Positions 1 through 11,101 of a DNA stretch of 64,000 nucleotides are shown in pieces; position 1 is the first letter of the stretch, and the number at the start of each line of letters is the position of its first letter. The position numbers and the translations under genes are program-made. Under the pieces are notes generated by a model that ran no database searches, was not told the origin of the DNA, and worked only from the letters and a program-made list of their open reading frames with translations. The DNA is from Tigriopus japonicus (lineage: Eukaryota; Arthropoda; Copepoda; Harpacticoida; Harpacticidae), in contig JAAGOF010000104.1 in the NCBI GenBank assembly GCA_010645155.1, forward strand, positions 1 to 64,000, given 5' to 3'.

Positions 1-300
1 TGGCGTTGTACCCCTGAAAGTGGAATGCCATTTAAATTAAAAAAATCTTAAAATAACTACCCGTGGCTACTGTAAGTTCGTTCAAGGATGATTTAACGAA
101 GGTCCCATAACATAAATACATAATAGCAGTGGCGGCACTCACTTTCGTGCAATGGTCGCATTTTTTATATTTCGTCCATAAGTTTAGTGGTCTTTGGTAG
201 TGATGGACCGAAACTTTTTATGACCGAATCCGAAATCAACTGACTACAAAATTATTAACATGCATAATTTACCTCATTTTTTTAGATTGTAGGTAGAAAA

Positions 301-405
301 GTCACAAGCAAAATGGTCACAAGTAAGTAGGTCACAGTAAAATGGTCACAATAAAAATGTCAAAGTAAAACTGTCACAAGAAAACGGTCACAGTGAAAAG
401 GTCAC
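301..405. repeat. Minisatellite of about 14-15 bp, GTCAC-containing unit
   Basis: Eight units of GTCACA followed by a short A-rich spacer start at 301, 316, 331, 345, 359, 373, 387 and 401. The period is 15 then 14 bases. The array lies about 100 bp inside the left end of the old hAT-like element, where subterminal repeats often bind transposase; that role is inference. Confidence 0.8.
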
Positions 406-1314
406 CTTTCCATGGACATGATTGTGTTTTATCAGAAGTTTCTTAGAAGCCAGTTTTCACAAGCAGACAAGGAAAAGGAATACAATTTTGTCTCTAGAAG
501 GTAGGTGAATACCCTTCTTCGGATCTGGAGTGGTTTGGGACTATCGTCAGGAAAAGAATAGTGTTAGAATGATTCCAAGTTGCCTGTTTTGACTGTTTGT
601 TTTTGATGATGAGATGAGATCGGCAGGAAAAATGAGACCTTTGCCTGGGTAAGAATGTGTTCCATTTAGTCAATTTTGGGGTCCCATTGGACGATATTAA
701 ACCATGGATTAACTCAGGATCGCTGTGGTCCCTCCTTGGATACCTCCGGAGCCTCACGAGTCTCTGATCTTTTTACTTCATGTGTTCGAACACGGCGTTG
801 TTTTGAGCGGGAGAAGTCATTTTCAAATTCCAAAAAAACATTTGAGACCAGTTTTGAGGTGAGAATGCAATACCGCATATGTATTTAGATTCTGTTAATC
901 AGGCCACGGGCAAAAAACGATATAAGGTCACTTACATAAAACAAGCTTGAAAATATCTTTTTGAACATTTTTTTCGCTCAAGTCTCAAGTAGTCTTATGG
1001 ATGTGTCTACCTAAAATATTGTCCAAATTTATTCAGCCATTTGTCTAAAATGATGTAACGACCCTTATGTTTGGTTCCTCGAGAATGCCGAAAAAAAAGC
1101 TGTTGACAATATATCCTCAAAATTGATTTCCGTATTAGCACATCACCGCTCTCAGTACATCTAAGACTTTCGTCAAAGTAAATTTTCAAATATGTGTCTT
1201 TAAGCACGTTTAAGTAACTTTATAGATTTTTGCACGTGACTTATGTATTTAACTGAATTCAAATAAATGTTTGGCTTTGCACTTACATCTCGAAAATGGT
1301 CTCAAAGTTTCTGG

Positions 1315-1643
1315 TAGTGATGGACCGAAAGCGCTTTCGGCCGAAATTTCGGTTTCGGTTTCGCTTATGCCTACCGAAACCGAAAGCAGACATGCACTAT
1401 AAAGGACGGAGTTTGATAACAAATCGAAAAAAAAATCGTGCAAAAAACTACTGAAATTCAAGTTTCCCGATTTTTCAAAATCTACACCCTACTTAAAATA
1501 GAACACATGAGCAATTTAATTTTTAAGGTGGATTTTGCATTTACACAATTTTGTAGTCACCTGCTTTTGGTTTCGGTTTCGGTTAAGCCCTCTTTCGGCC
1601 GAAACTTTCGGTTTCGGTTATGAGCCCTTTCGGTCCATCACTA
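1315..1643. mobile_element. hAT-like MITE with 8-bp target-site duplication (family 1, best copy)
   Basis: A 329-bp non-autonomous element with ends TAGTGATGGACCGAAA and TTTCGGTCCATCACTA. It is flanked by perfect 8-bp direct repeats GTTTCTGG at 1307-1314 and 1644-1651, the duplication length typical of hAT transposons. Both subterminal regions are rich in TTTCGG/CCGAAA motifs. It encodes no transposase. It appears to have inserted into an older element of the same family. Confidence 0.88.
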
Positions 1644-1840
1644 GTTTCTGGAATTTAAAAAATGACTTTTCCTGCTCAAAGAAACACCGTGCAAAGTTAA
1701 GAAATCGCAAATTTTTGAAATCGGGAGAAAATAAGTTACAAACGCTTTAGAAGCAAATTTTTCGATTTTTTTTTCAACCCCGGTAAATAAAGGTTGAAGA
1801 AACTGAAATATTAGCCGAAAACGCTTGCGGTCCATCACTA

Positions 1841-4800
1841 AGCCGCAGTGCATCAGATTTGAAGCAACTAAAAACGTGTGAGGATAAAATTACCATGTTT
1901 AGGAGATCAGTTTTCTAATCAATGAGTTTGTGTCTCCTGAAAATGTCTTCTGTACGTTACTACAAGATAATTGCGGAAGATTGGAGCTGAATAACAACAC
2001 CAACTAGGTCAATGAATAAGCTCAAGTTGGTAGAATGTATAAGTAATGGACATTTATGCCTTTTCACTGTCAGGAGACAGCCTTCATTGATAAGCAGGAA
2101 CAGATGCAGTACACTTTCGAAAGCGTCTTTGTGAAATAGTGAACAAACAATCAATATACTTAATTGCCTCTCATGGGAAGAGCCTGTTGATAGATAGACA
2201 TCGACATGCTAGGTGAACAAAAAGATAAAAAATCATGACCTACAACCCTGGTTTTAAGATGTGGAACCTGAATGGGAGATTTTCCAACATGTCAATTTTG
2301 AAAGTTCAGTCATGTAATTAACTTTAATCTTACCATTATAATTCTGGTTAAAATGATAAAAGGAATATTTTAAAGCCAAATCAATCCTCCATTGTTAAAC
2401 AATAGATATGTGGCCTTAAAATAATTCCAATTTATTAGATTATTGCTAATTCGCAAGTTCGACCAGAATTCATGAAGAAACGTTTTTTTTCACATGTTGC
2501 TCAATAAGTGGGTAAAGAAAAGTGAAAAATATTGTGGCGGGAAATCTATATTTGGATCTATATTTTTGCTGATCTTTCTATGAAAAGTTATCTTTTTGTG
2601 ACATTTTTCTACTTTTAGAATATTGGTGGAATTCAAAAAATTGCATATAAACCCTCTACAAAAAAAGAAAAAGTAAAGCAGAGGAACCCTCCGTCAGACC
2701 TAATTTCATCACTTTCTGTTGAATGTGAACCTAAGAATCGTTCAATCACAATGCACTAAAATTATAACGTCTATCATTAAAATTCTCCCAAAGTGACCCA
2801 TGGCTGTCTGAGAAAGTGTCTGCCCAATAATGTCAGTCACCAATTTAAACAAGTACTAACATTGGGTTGTGGGAGAGCGTGTTGAATGTTCGAGGAGATG
2901 GCAAACACTGAGAAGTAAGAACCATCTTATTCCAAAGACCAACTTTTCCATCCGACTTTCCCCCACTTCACTTGAAAACCCCCAACCAGGTGGTTGCTTT
3001 ATTTTCCATTCGATCTCGTCCAGATAAGAAAAGGTCTGCTTAATGCGGGTCCTTGCGCTTTCTTTCACTGTATGGAGCAATCGTGTCCAAAGGGAGAAAA
3101 AGTTTTCAGATTCACTTTGGAAGACGTTTGAAGGTGAACTTGTCAAGATTTGAGATGTGAGTTCTCGATTTCTTTGCCCGATTCTGGCGGTTTTCTCAGT
3201 GAACGCGGTTTGAGACGGATGAAGGAAATCTTTCAAGTGTCATGATTTGAAAGTGGGTTTGAGGACAAATTAGATGTCTGCCTACATACATTGGGAGCCA
3301 ATCCCCTTTCTCTTTCTCTCCTGGATTGCCTGTCGGTATCCCTTTTCCCTTGGGAGATGAACCAAAGAGGGAACGGAGGAAGAAGGTGCAAGCACGCTCA
3401 AGAGGAAACTCACGTTGACGAAGGAAGTGGCTCTTGAAATTGATTTGCATATTGGGCTCGTTCGGGTAGACAAACACTCAACGGGCACACTTTGGGAACC
3501 AATAAGCGTTCATGGCACGTTTTACTAGTAGCCCTTGTTATTGTGAGGGCTACGTAATTATTGAAAGGTATAGTTTATGAAGTCTAGACTTTGCTCACCA
3601 ATGCTCAAGATCGTGCATTGGTTGATGAGTGGTGGTCTTCGGCATCTAAAATGAGAAAAAAGCAAATTTCGTTTCTATTTGGAAATTGAATATTTATGTG
3701 ATTCAATTGAAGTAGCTGGTTAGAAAATTGAATTATTTTAAGGTTTTCGCTATTTTAGGGATACGAAGTTTCCTAACGGTGGAATGATAAGATTTTGTTA
3801 GACTAGATTCTATATTCTAAAACATTATTTCATCTAGAGTAGAGCTCTAAAATCACAAGAGTACGCGCATGAGATTAATTTCTCCCATTTAGGGCTAGTG
3901 TTTCTCTAGAATTTAGAATTCGAGAAGAGAAAATGCTCAACTTGGAAGAACAATATCACATAATTCATTTTTCAATCAGAAATGTGATTGTTAATAACAT
4001 TACTTATTACTTGGGTTTCACTATTCCCTTCAAATCTTGCGAAGACACTGAACTGAAGTGAAACCAGTCAGGCTCCTGCTTAAACTCTTGTAATTATAGT
4101 GCTCTAGTACAGAACTGGGACGCTGTTTTATCTTTGGCATCATATCTCTATACATTTCATATGTATTGGATCTTGGGGGAGATTTGAAAGAAATGGAATT
4201 ACACAAATTCAATACAATGAGTTTAAAGTTGAGATAAATGAAAATAGAAAACGACGCAAAAAAAATCTTAGGCCTTCAGGCTTGTTTTCCACAAGGTAGT
4301 ACAGATCCATAAAATGCATTTACCATGGATGTAATACCAATCAAAATCGCGTGCATGGAAGCTTTCTCCACTTTAGCACTACTTTTGCTTTGAAAAAATA
4401 GCTTGGAACCGATCGGTAGAGACATTAAATCGAGCTAAATTCTCCTTTTGAACGAACGCATTGTGAAAATTCGATGCAAGTTGAAAAAATCAAGATTTAC
4501 AATGGATTGGCTTAAAAACCTGCCACACCACAGAATAAGTGGTAAATGACAAAGGCATTTTCCAATGAATAAGAATTGCAAAATAGGTCTCAAACACAAT
4601 CACCTTCTATAGCTCGCTTTCCAGCACAATATTGACTTGTTTTAGGGTTTTTGATGAGGCCAATAACTAAGTATCAAGGTCTAGCTTTAAAAACAGACGG
4701 CAATCAGTTTGAAATGAGCAAAACAACATTTGAAAATTTCCATCAAAGTCTTCACAAAACAAACGAACGATAGACAGATGTCAATAACAAAGTTAGGTTC

Positions 4801-7800
4801 TGTTTATCAGGTCCTCTGATTGAAGTTGGAAAAAAAACCATGTTCAAACCAAATTCAACTGAGCAGTTTTCATACAAGGCCCTTTTTCAAAATGAGATCT
4901 TGAGGACTTACTTGTCTTGGTACTCTGAAAAAAACCCAGAAAACAACATGTGAGAAATGGATCCCTTAAGATTTGGCTCGGAATATTTTCTGGGCCGGCT
5001 TTTGCAAACCTTAAGGTAATTTTTTGCCGCAAATGAATGGAATGCCGACAAGAGACACTTTGTTTGTTCAAACATTCCCCTTGAGCTCGTTCTAAGGGCT
5101 TTTCATTAGTCTTGTTTTCGCATGCTTTAAAGTTTGGAGTTTACTTTGCATCAGAAATTTTGATCACATTGTAATGCAAACGAAGACTAAGCTCACAGGC
5201 ACTTAAGTTTGAAGTTACCTTGTTTTTGTTTAAGCGCTCAAATACCCAGTGTTTATTCAACATATGGCTCATCTTGTATTTTTCATCTCTTAATTTATCG
5301 TGTTTAAGAAAAAAATATCATTAAGTTACACATCGCGAAGTAAAATTCTAGTTTAGACTTGGACAAATGTGTTGATACGGTTAGTTTGTAAGCTTAGAAA
5401 ATGTCAGAATTGAGAATTAAGGAAACAGAAACGAGCTAATGTTGAAGATTCATCTTATTTTGTGGTGTTGATGGCGTTCAGAAACTTTTCCATAGCTGAT
5501 ATAGAACTGTGGGGGAAAGGAACTTTCCGGGAATATATCGTGTTAGTCGTTGTAACTTTGTCGGTATCATTGTTCAACAGGAGGATGCAAGAGCAAACTG
5601 ATCTTTTTCCCTATCAAACCAAAAGTCCTTGTTCAACGTTCTCACTTCTCTCAATGTCAAGGCTACAGAAGCTCATGTGAAAGAATCGTCGTCAGAACAC
5701 TAGAGACGATGGCTTTATCATGTAGCTTTAAAAAAGCCAAACAAACCGGGAAGTTCAAGAGAAAAAAATACACCAAATAGGAGCCTTTGACGGGAAAGTA
5801 TCCATGGAAGGGCTTGAATGCATCTTATTTTATGATCCTAAGACTAGATCAATCTTTACTGGCATGATCTATGTAAATTGATTACAAAATTGAATTTTGT
5901 TATAACATGAACTTCCTGGTTGATGGTGGCGACAACAATGGCAAACATTTGAAGCTTTAAAAAAGTCAAACAACTTGACTGTGTCGACGCTTCTTTCCCA
6001 TGAGCTTCTTAGTCAAGGCGAGTAGTCTCTTGCAATGGAAAGAGTATAGTCACTAACAACAACAACGCCATCTGTTATTATTGTTGTTGCTATTGTTGTA
6101 TCGGGGTTTATTGCACAAAAACATGTTTTCAGTTAAATGATTGCTTGCTTGCATCTTTTTTTCATACCATCTACTGGCAGATTCATCACCTGCCATGCAT
6201 TAAAAGAAATACATTCAAGAAGAGCACCAAATTTTTGCTTACTAAGTGGACACACAAAGATCATGCTTTTCATGAAAATCTTTCAATTACTGACCATCAG
6301 TCAAGACTAGAGCCTTTCTATTAAAAGAGTACAATCATGAGATTTTTTTATTAATTTAATTATTATTTTTAATTTCCAAACACACGCAAGACTCTCAAAT
6401 TTACTTCTACGTTTGAAAATGTAGTATTGTACTTTTTATTTCTTCTTTACCTATGGGGAGACACCTGGCATCAACGAAGTCTTGTCAATCCCCTGCACAC
6501 ACTCTTCTACTAAAAATGGCTCTAGCCAAGAGTAATGTTCCTCTTCGGAAACCTCTATCCTTGTCCTGACATTCATGGTGATTGCCAAAACGCGAGTGCC
6601 AATGACAGTAGCGCACTTTCGCAACGATTTATAGCACACCAATAGCAACGAGCATCTATCATGGATGCAGAAGTGGAACATTTGAAATCATTCTTGGAAA
6701 TTGGAAACGTTTCTATGTCCATATTCATCCCTTCAGCTTTCGGTTGCTCCAAATTATGTCAGGTCCTTATGAAGATTGATTACTAATCGGAGAGAGTGTG
6801 GCTCTTTATGGTTCAAGGGTAGAAACAGACGGGGATCAAATGAGCTTTTGGAACAATCCTGTCAGGTTTGGTCACTGATAATCCTTCTGATTGGCTTTCA
6901 GGTGCGATCCTCTCTTTTCCACGGATTTTCGAGTTCTCGCAAAGTTCGCGTTCTTCTTCTGATTGATCAACACGTTTTTGTGAGTCTTCGTTCATTAGGC
7001 TCGTGAGGCCAATTCCAAGTTTACAAGTGATGCCAATAGTGGGATGAATGGCCTTGGTTTTAATCACGAAAAGATTTATGGGCGGCCTCGGCCTTGCATT
7101 GAAGGACCACGGAAGACCAAGAACAAGAAGTGGGCTCTTCACCTACCGCACAACACACGCCGCCTATTCTGCGTGAAAGAGTGCCAAACTTTCCTCAAGA
7201 CTGATGATAAAATTGGAAAGTTTCTTCTTCCCTTCTCCTGCTCGTGCCAACAGATTCAGAGATAATCATCAGCTTTCTTGACTTCTCTATCGGTTGATGT
7301 CTTTTGATGAGAGTGCGGAACCTTCATTTCCGAAGGTGACAAGTCCAATTACCCAGTGAACACAAGATACTTTCCCCAGTTTCCCGCTGGTTTAGACGAT
7401 CGAGAAGGCATCAAATCACATGAAAATACCTCTTCACTTTTTAAACACCCCTTTGAAAGACCTCAAGGAAGAGTGGTTTGCTTTGGTGTTAGAAGACCAA
7501 GCAACTTAATCTTGAAGGACGAAAACACGGTCTTTTGAGTTGTCAGTGGTGGACGAAGAATGGACCAAGGATGAACTAGAGACTCTTGAGAGGGCGATTC
7601 ACCACCTAAAAAAGCCTTTCAATTTAATGCCTTTGCTGGCAAACGACGGAAACCCAAAGAAAGAAGGGAGAGACCCCGTGTGAGTCGTGGTGGAAAATTG
7701 GAGAAAAGTGAGTTCAATTCTCGCCTGAGGTCAAATTGCTTCATTGTCGTGTGGTCTGGACTAGGAAAGAAGAAGAAAAAAGATGCCCAAGATGTTTCTC

Positions 7801-8650
7801 TTCCCATCAATGGGCATGCTCAAAGGGGACATTCCACCCGCTAGGACCAGTTCACGCTCATAAAATCCCAATCCAGATAACTTCTGGTCGAAAATAGAAC
7901 CTCTTGACAGAGGAAGAAGGAGTAATAAACGAAATTGCCAAACCTCTCTTTCTGTGTCTGCAAGTCAGTCTGGTATGTACTTGGCAGTTCCATAGAGAAC
8001 CTCATTCAATTCCAAGTCCAACATGCAAGAGAGGGAACGAAGAGAAAGAAAAGGAACAGGAGGAGGCGAGAGAAAGAAACACAACGTGAAGTCCTTCTTA
8101 TCTGGACTGCACTTTCAACAACACAAAAGAGAGTTTCAAACTGAAGACGAGAAACCTTTTCGTCAGTCTGAGAGCCTTTGGGCAAAAATTGAAAGTGACA
8201 ATCTCTATCCTTGGCTTGGCCACGCCTTGTTGGCTTGTGAGAAGTCGTAGAGGGAACACTGGAACATTGGTTGTTGCTTTATCAGTCTGTCTTTTGGGGT
8301 TTTTGGAGCCTTCAGGCTTCTGTCTGTCTCCCATTTATCCCAATTCAAAGAGTCCCACCAACCACATCCGATAAAATAACCAACCACGTGTTTCTACCTA
8401 CAATATATCCCAGATAGAGGTGGGAACGGTTCTTTGGATGAAAAGGGAACAAAAACCGTTCTTAATCAAGTTTTGAGATATTCTCCGACGACAGACAGAA
8501 GGAATCGTCACCACGACGGCTTTAATGAAATTTGTATCTAAGAATTGAATTTCCGGTCTCTCTCGTTCTCTCGCCAAGAAAGAAAAGGAAGTGAACAAAA
8601 AGAGTATTCTGGCGCTTTGAGTCCAACTTGAAATGAAAACTTGAGCATTC
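1841..8650. other. Upstream region of receptor exon A, no recognised gene
   Basis: An AT-rich half (1841-6400, except a GC-richer block at 2850-3490) is followed by GC-richer DNA (6460-8650) that may hold the promoter or leader exons of receptor A. The frames 2856-3236 (-) and 6813-7142 (-) are unrecognised. A 27-base motif around AGCTTTAAAAAAG occurs twice (about 5726-5755 and 5950-5975). Confidence 0.4.
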
Positions 8651-8688
8651 TCCGTCTCTCTTTCTCATCTTTAACGTGTTCTCGACAG
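8651..8688 (+). other. Putative 3' splice acceptor upstream of receptor exon A
   Basis: A pyrimidine-rich run (TCCGTCTCTCTTTCTC, then further T/C-rich bases) ends in ACAG at 8685-8688, 67 bases before the receptor ATG. If used, the receptor exon would be exon 2 and an untranslated first exon would lie further upstream. This is read from the motif only. Confidence 0.4.
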
Positions 8689-8697
8689 GTGCTGATA

Positions 8698-8711
8698 ATG
8701 AAATGAACTGA
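8698..8711 (+). promoter_or_regulatory. Two overlapping minimal upstream ORFs
   Basis: Within the predicted 5' leader, ATG AAA TGA (8698-8706) overlaps ATG AAC TGA (8703-8711). Each encodes two residues and a stop, about 45 bases before the receptor start. Such minimal uORFs can lower translation of the main frame; that role is inferred and depends on this stretch being in the mature leader. Confidence 0.3.
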
Positions 8712-8755
8712 ACTACAATTGTCTTCCATATCATCTTGGAACGAGTCATCGCACA

Positions 8756-9418
8756 ATGTCAAATATTTCCGAAGACACGTGGATCCATTCCACGTGGGAT
8801 CATTGCCACAATGACTCGAATTCCAGTCATACCGCCCTCTTTATGAGCGGCTATCCCAGTGGTTTTGAGACTTGGGAAGTCATCGCCATTTGCGTGTTTG
8901 TCATATTCGTGATGGCCGTGATCATCATCGGTAATATGCTCGTCATCATTGCCATTTTCTCGGAATATACCCTTCAGAACGTTCAGAACTGGTTCGTGGC
9001 CTCGTTGGCCTTGGCTGATTTGACCTTGGGGGTGGTGGTGATGCCTTTTAGTCTGGCCCAAGTTGTCATGGGCTATTGGATATTTGGCGATATCTGGTGT
9101 CAAATGCACTCAGCTTTGGACGTTCTTTTGTGCACAGCCTCCATTCTGAACATTACCCTGATCTCTCTGGACCGCTATTGGTCCATTACTCATGCCGTTG
9201 AATACATTAAATTTCGTTCCGAGACCTCAGTGAGAGTAATGATTTGCGTGGTCTGGTTCATCAGTGCCCTGATTTCGGTTCCACCCTTGTTCTATCCGCC
9301 GTGGAAATTGCCATTGGAACCACCTTCAGAGAACGAGATCGTGCTTTCTCCCGAGGATCAACAGTTTATTGACGCACAATACGGAACAACCGTGGTGTTC
9401 TCGCAGCCCAAATGCTCG
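8756..9418 (+). CDS. Biogenic-amine GPCR, first coding exon (TM1-TM4), receptor A, partial
   Basis: This exon encodes 221 residues of a class A G-protein-coupled receptor for a monoamine, most like arthropod tyramine/octopamine (alpha2-adrenergic-like) receptors of the plasma membrane. The N-terminus has N-glycosylation sequons at N3, N19 and N22. TM1 spans about 41-66 (GN, N60 = N1.50), TM2 79-101 (SLALAD, D88 = D2.50), TM3 114-136 and TM4 159-179 (W167 = W4.50). C115 is the TM3 disulfide cysteine, D122 (D3.32) the amine-binding aspartate, and D139-R140-Y141 the G-protein motif followed by WSIT. C220 is the loop-2 partner cysteine. The ATG has A at -3. The frame runs 18 codons past the exon to a stop, but a clear GTGAGT donor after TCG ends it in phase 0. 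TM5-TM7 are not visible in the window. Receptor class is well supported; ligand (tyramine or octopamine) is inference. Confidence 0.92.
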
Positions 9419-9424
9419 GTGAGT
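9419..9424 (+). other. 5' splice donor of receptor exon A
   Basis: GTGAGT follows a complete TCG codon, so the intron is phase 0. It lies one codon after the loop-2 cysteine (C220), where the similarity to amine receptors ends. The equivalent codon boundary carries the donor in receptor exon B. Confidence 0.85.
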
Positions 9425-9439
9425 AGTCGTAATCGTGAA

Positions 9440-9473
9440 TCAAGGACCACTGAATTCTCTGGACTGGGAGGCT
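9440..9473. repeat. Left arm of an inverted repeat flanking transposon insertions
   Basis: TCTCTGGACTGGGAGGCT at 9456-9473 recurs exactly, inverted, at 11064-11081. Weaker similarity extends outward (TCAAG, GGACC). The arms are about 1.6 kb apart and enclose a hAT-like MITE and a mariner-like element, so they may be ends of an older element. Confidence 0.6.
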
Positions 9474-9494
9474 AGACAAATCTTTGACGTTCAT

Positions 9495-9848
9495 TATTTT
9501 CGCACCAAAAGCGCTTTCGGCCGAAATTTTGGTCTCGATCTCGGTCTCGGATTCGGATTCGGTTATGCCTACCGAAACCGAAAGCAGACATGCACTATAA
9601 AGAATGAAGTTTGACAACAAAATCAAAGACATAGTATTTGGTCCTAAAACTTATGAAACTTAGATTTTCCAAACAATTAAATTTGAAATTACCTAACATC
9701 AAACACATGAGCAATTTGCATTTGAAAAGTTAATTTTGTATACATACCTATGATTTTGTAGCCAGCTGCTTTCGGTTTCGGTTTCGGTTAAGCCCTTTTT
9801 CGGCCGAAACTTTCGGTCTCGATTAAGAACCCTTTTGGTCCATCACTA
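9495..9848. mobile_element. Degenerate hAT-like MITE (family 1) in the first intron of receptor A
   Basis: The interior and right end align with the 1315-1643 copy: the GCGCTTTCGGCCGAAA block, the TATGCCTACCGAAACCGAAA block and the terminal TTGGTCCATCACTA. The extreme left 16 bases match poorly and no target duplication is seen, so the copy is old. It begins about 75 bases after the exon A splice donor. Confidence 0.8.
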
Positions 9849-9867
9849 CCGCAATTTGATTTACCTA

Positions 9868-10816
9868 CAGGGTGACACATAAATCTTTGCGTGTTGGCAA
9901 TCATAACAAAATCACATATTTATGCCTTACTAATTGCAAACGAAGAAAGTTTTCAAAATGAGATATGTTTATCAGTCATTTATAAACTACTTTTATAATA
10001 TGCACATTTCTGTCACGCTCTTTTTTGGTAAAAGTTGATGTGTCCATGATTTGAGAAGTGCCCAAAGGACGAAATACAATTGCCCTTTTATGCTTGGTTT
10101 CCATAGTTTCAAATTTTGATGATGGTTCAATGATATTTTAAAGAGCATATCAGGTTTTATAACATGATGTGAATTCTGTTTGAGTCGGGTTGAATGAGTG
10201 TTGGAAAAATCCAATGGATGTTTTCAGTTGTCTGAATGCAATTTAGGCTTTTGGGTCCTTTAGAAGACATTTGCACCAAGTAATTTTGCTAAACTATGTC
10301 ATCATCAGGGTCCAGGTGGATATCTCCTGGTTCTGTTCAATTTTGAGACATTTTTCTTGTCACCTTGTGATTTTTTTCAATCTGTTCTGGAACCATTACC
10401 TTTCTTCTCCTCGCCATAACGAAACGTCTCCCATTTCAAGGCTAGTTAATGTGATTCTAGTTTATCTTGCATTCAATCAATTCAGCTTTAATCAGTCTCA
10501 CAGGCACCCTCCAAATCTAAAGCAACTGATTTGGGTGCCATTTTGAAATATGAGATCTAGACAGCTCTTGCACAATACTTTTTCGAAAACAATCTGGAAT
10601 CATGGACATTCGAAATATTGCCAGAATCTAATTGTGGGGATCCAGTTCCTTTGGCAATATTTATAACTCGTATGGAAAAGTGTAAAGCTAAAAGTAGCTG
10701 ATTGAAAGATATACAACAAAAGTTATTTTTAGGCTTTGTTCTTTGATTTTGGTAAAGCGAAGATATTTAAGATTTTATTTTGTTTCATAGGAGGCAAAGA
10801 TTTAAGTGTCACACTG
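9868..10816. mobile_element. Mariner/Tc1-like element, non-autonomous or decayed, 949 bp
   Basis: The left end CAGGGTGACACATAAATC and the inverted right end CAGTGTGACACTTAAATC both continue with TTTGC, matching at 21 of 23 positions. The element is flanked by TA on both sides (9866-9867 and 10817-10818), the target duplication of the mariner/Tc1 superfamily. The length approaches that of a full mariner, but no frame with a recognisable transposase DDE/D motif survives. Frames at 10271-10546 (+) and 9993-10214 (-) are short and unrecognised. It lies downstream of exon A in the likely first intron. Confidence 0.8.
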
Positions 10817-11063
10817 TAGGGCAAGTAACGGTGTGAAAAGTTATGCTTCATAAAAAGTTGGTATCTGAAGAGAGTTTAGGATGCGTAGGCTCACCCGTTT
10901 GTAATCAAATAATTACTCGTATTTGTACCAGGTTTTTATATAGTACAACTTTTGACTACGATGTTCCATTGAGCTGATTATTGAAATACTTTTTCTTCCT
11001 TGCAAAAGAACGCAATTGACTGAGTATAGTACAGAAAAACACACACATCTATAATCTCCTCCA

Positions 11064-11101
11064 AGCCTCCCAGTCCAGAGAAATCCAGAGGTCCTCGCTT
11101 G
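11064..11101. repeat. Right arm of the inverted repeat paired with 9440-9473
   Basis: This is the reverse complement of the left arm: 18 identical bases plus about 16-20 more with small gaps. No target duplication is recognised outside the arms. Confidence 0.6.

Larger units (their letters stand above)
198..1840. mobile_element. Old hAT-like DNA transposon remnant, interrupted by a younger copy
   Basis: The left end TAGTGATGGACCGAAA (198-213) matches the inverted right end of the family seen at 1315-1643. The right end (1814-1840, ending CGGTCCATCACTA) matches its inverted left end. The two ends therefore fit one element in the opposite orientation, about 1.3 kb once the nested 329-bp copy and its duplication are removed. 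No 8-bp target duplication is recognisable (GTCTTTGG left, AGCCGCAG right) and no transposase frame is visible. The two ends could instead be separate fragments. Confidence 0.45.

Noticed and set aside
6048..6100. AAC and TTG triplet runs facing each other
   Set aside because: Simple trinucleotide repeats; their complementarity is a consequence of composition.
10271..10546. Frame ending in a W-V-P-F sequence, considered as a TM6 fragment of receptor A
   Set aside because: A stop follows directly, no C-W pair or TM5/TM7 context is present, and the frame lies inside the mariner-like element.
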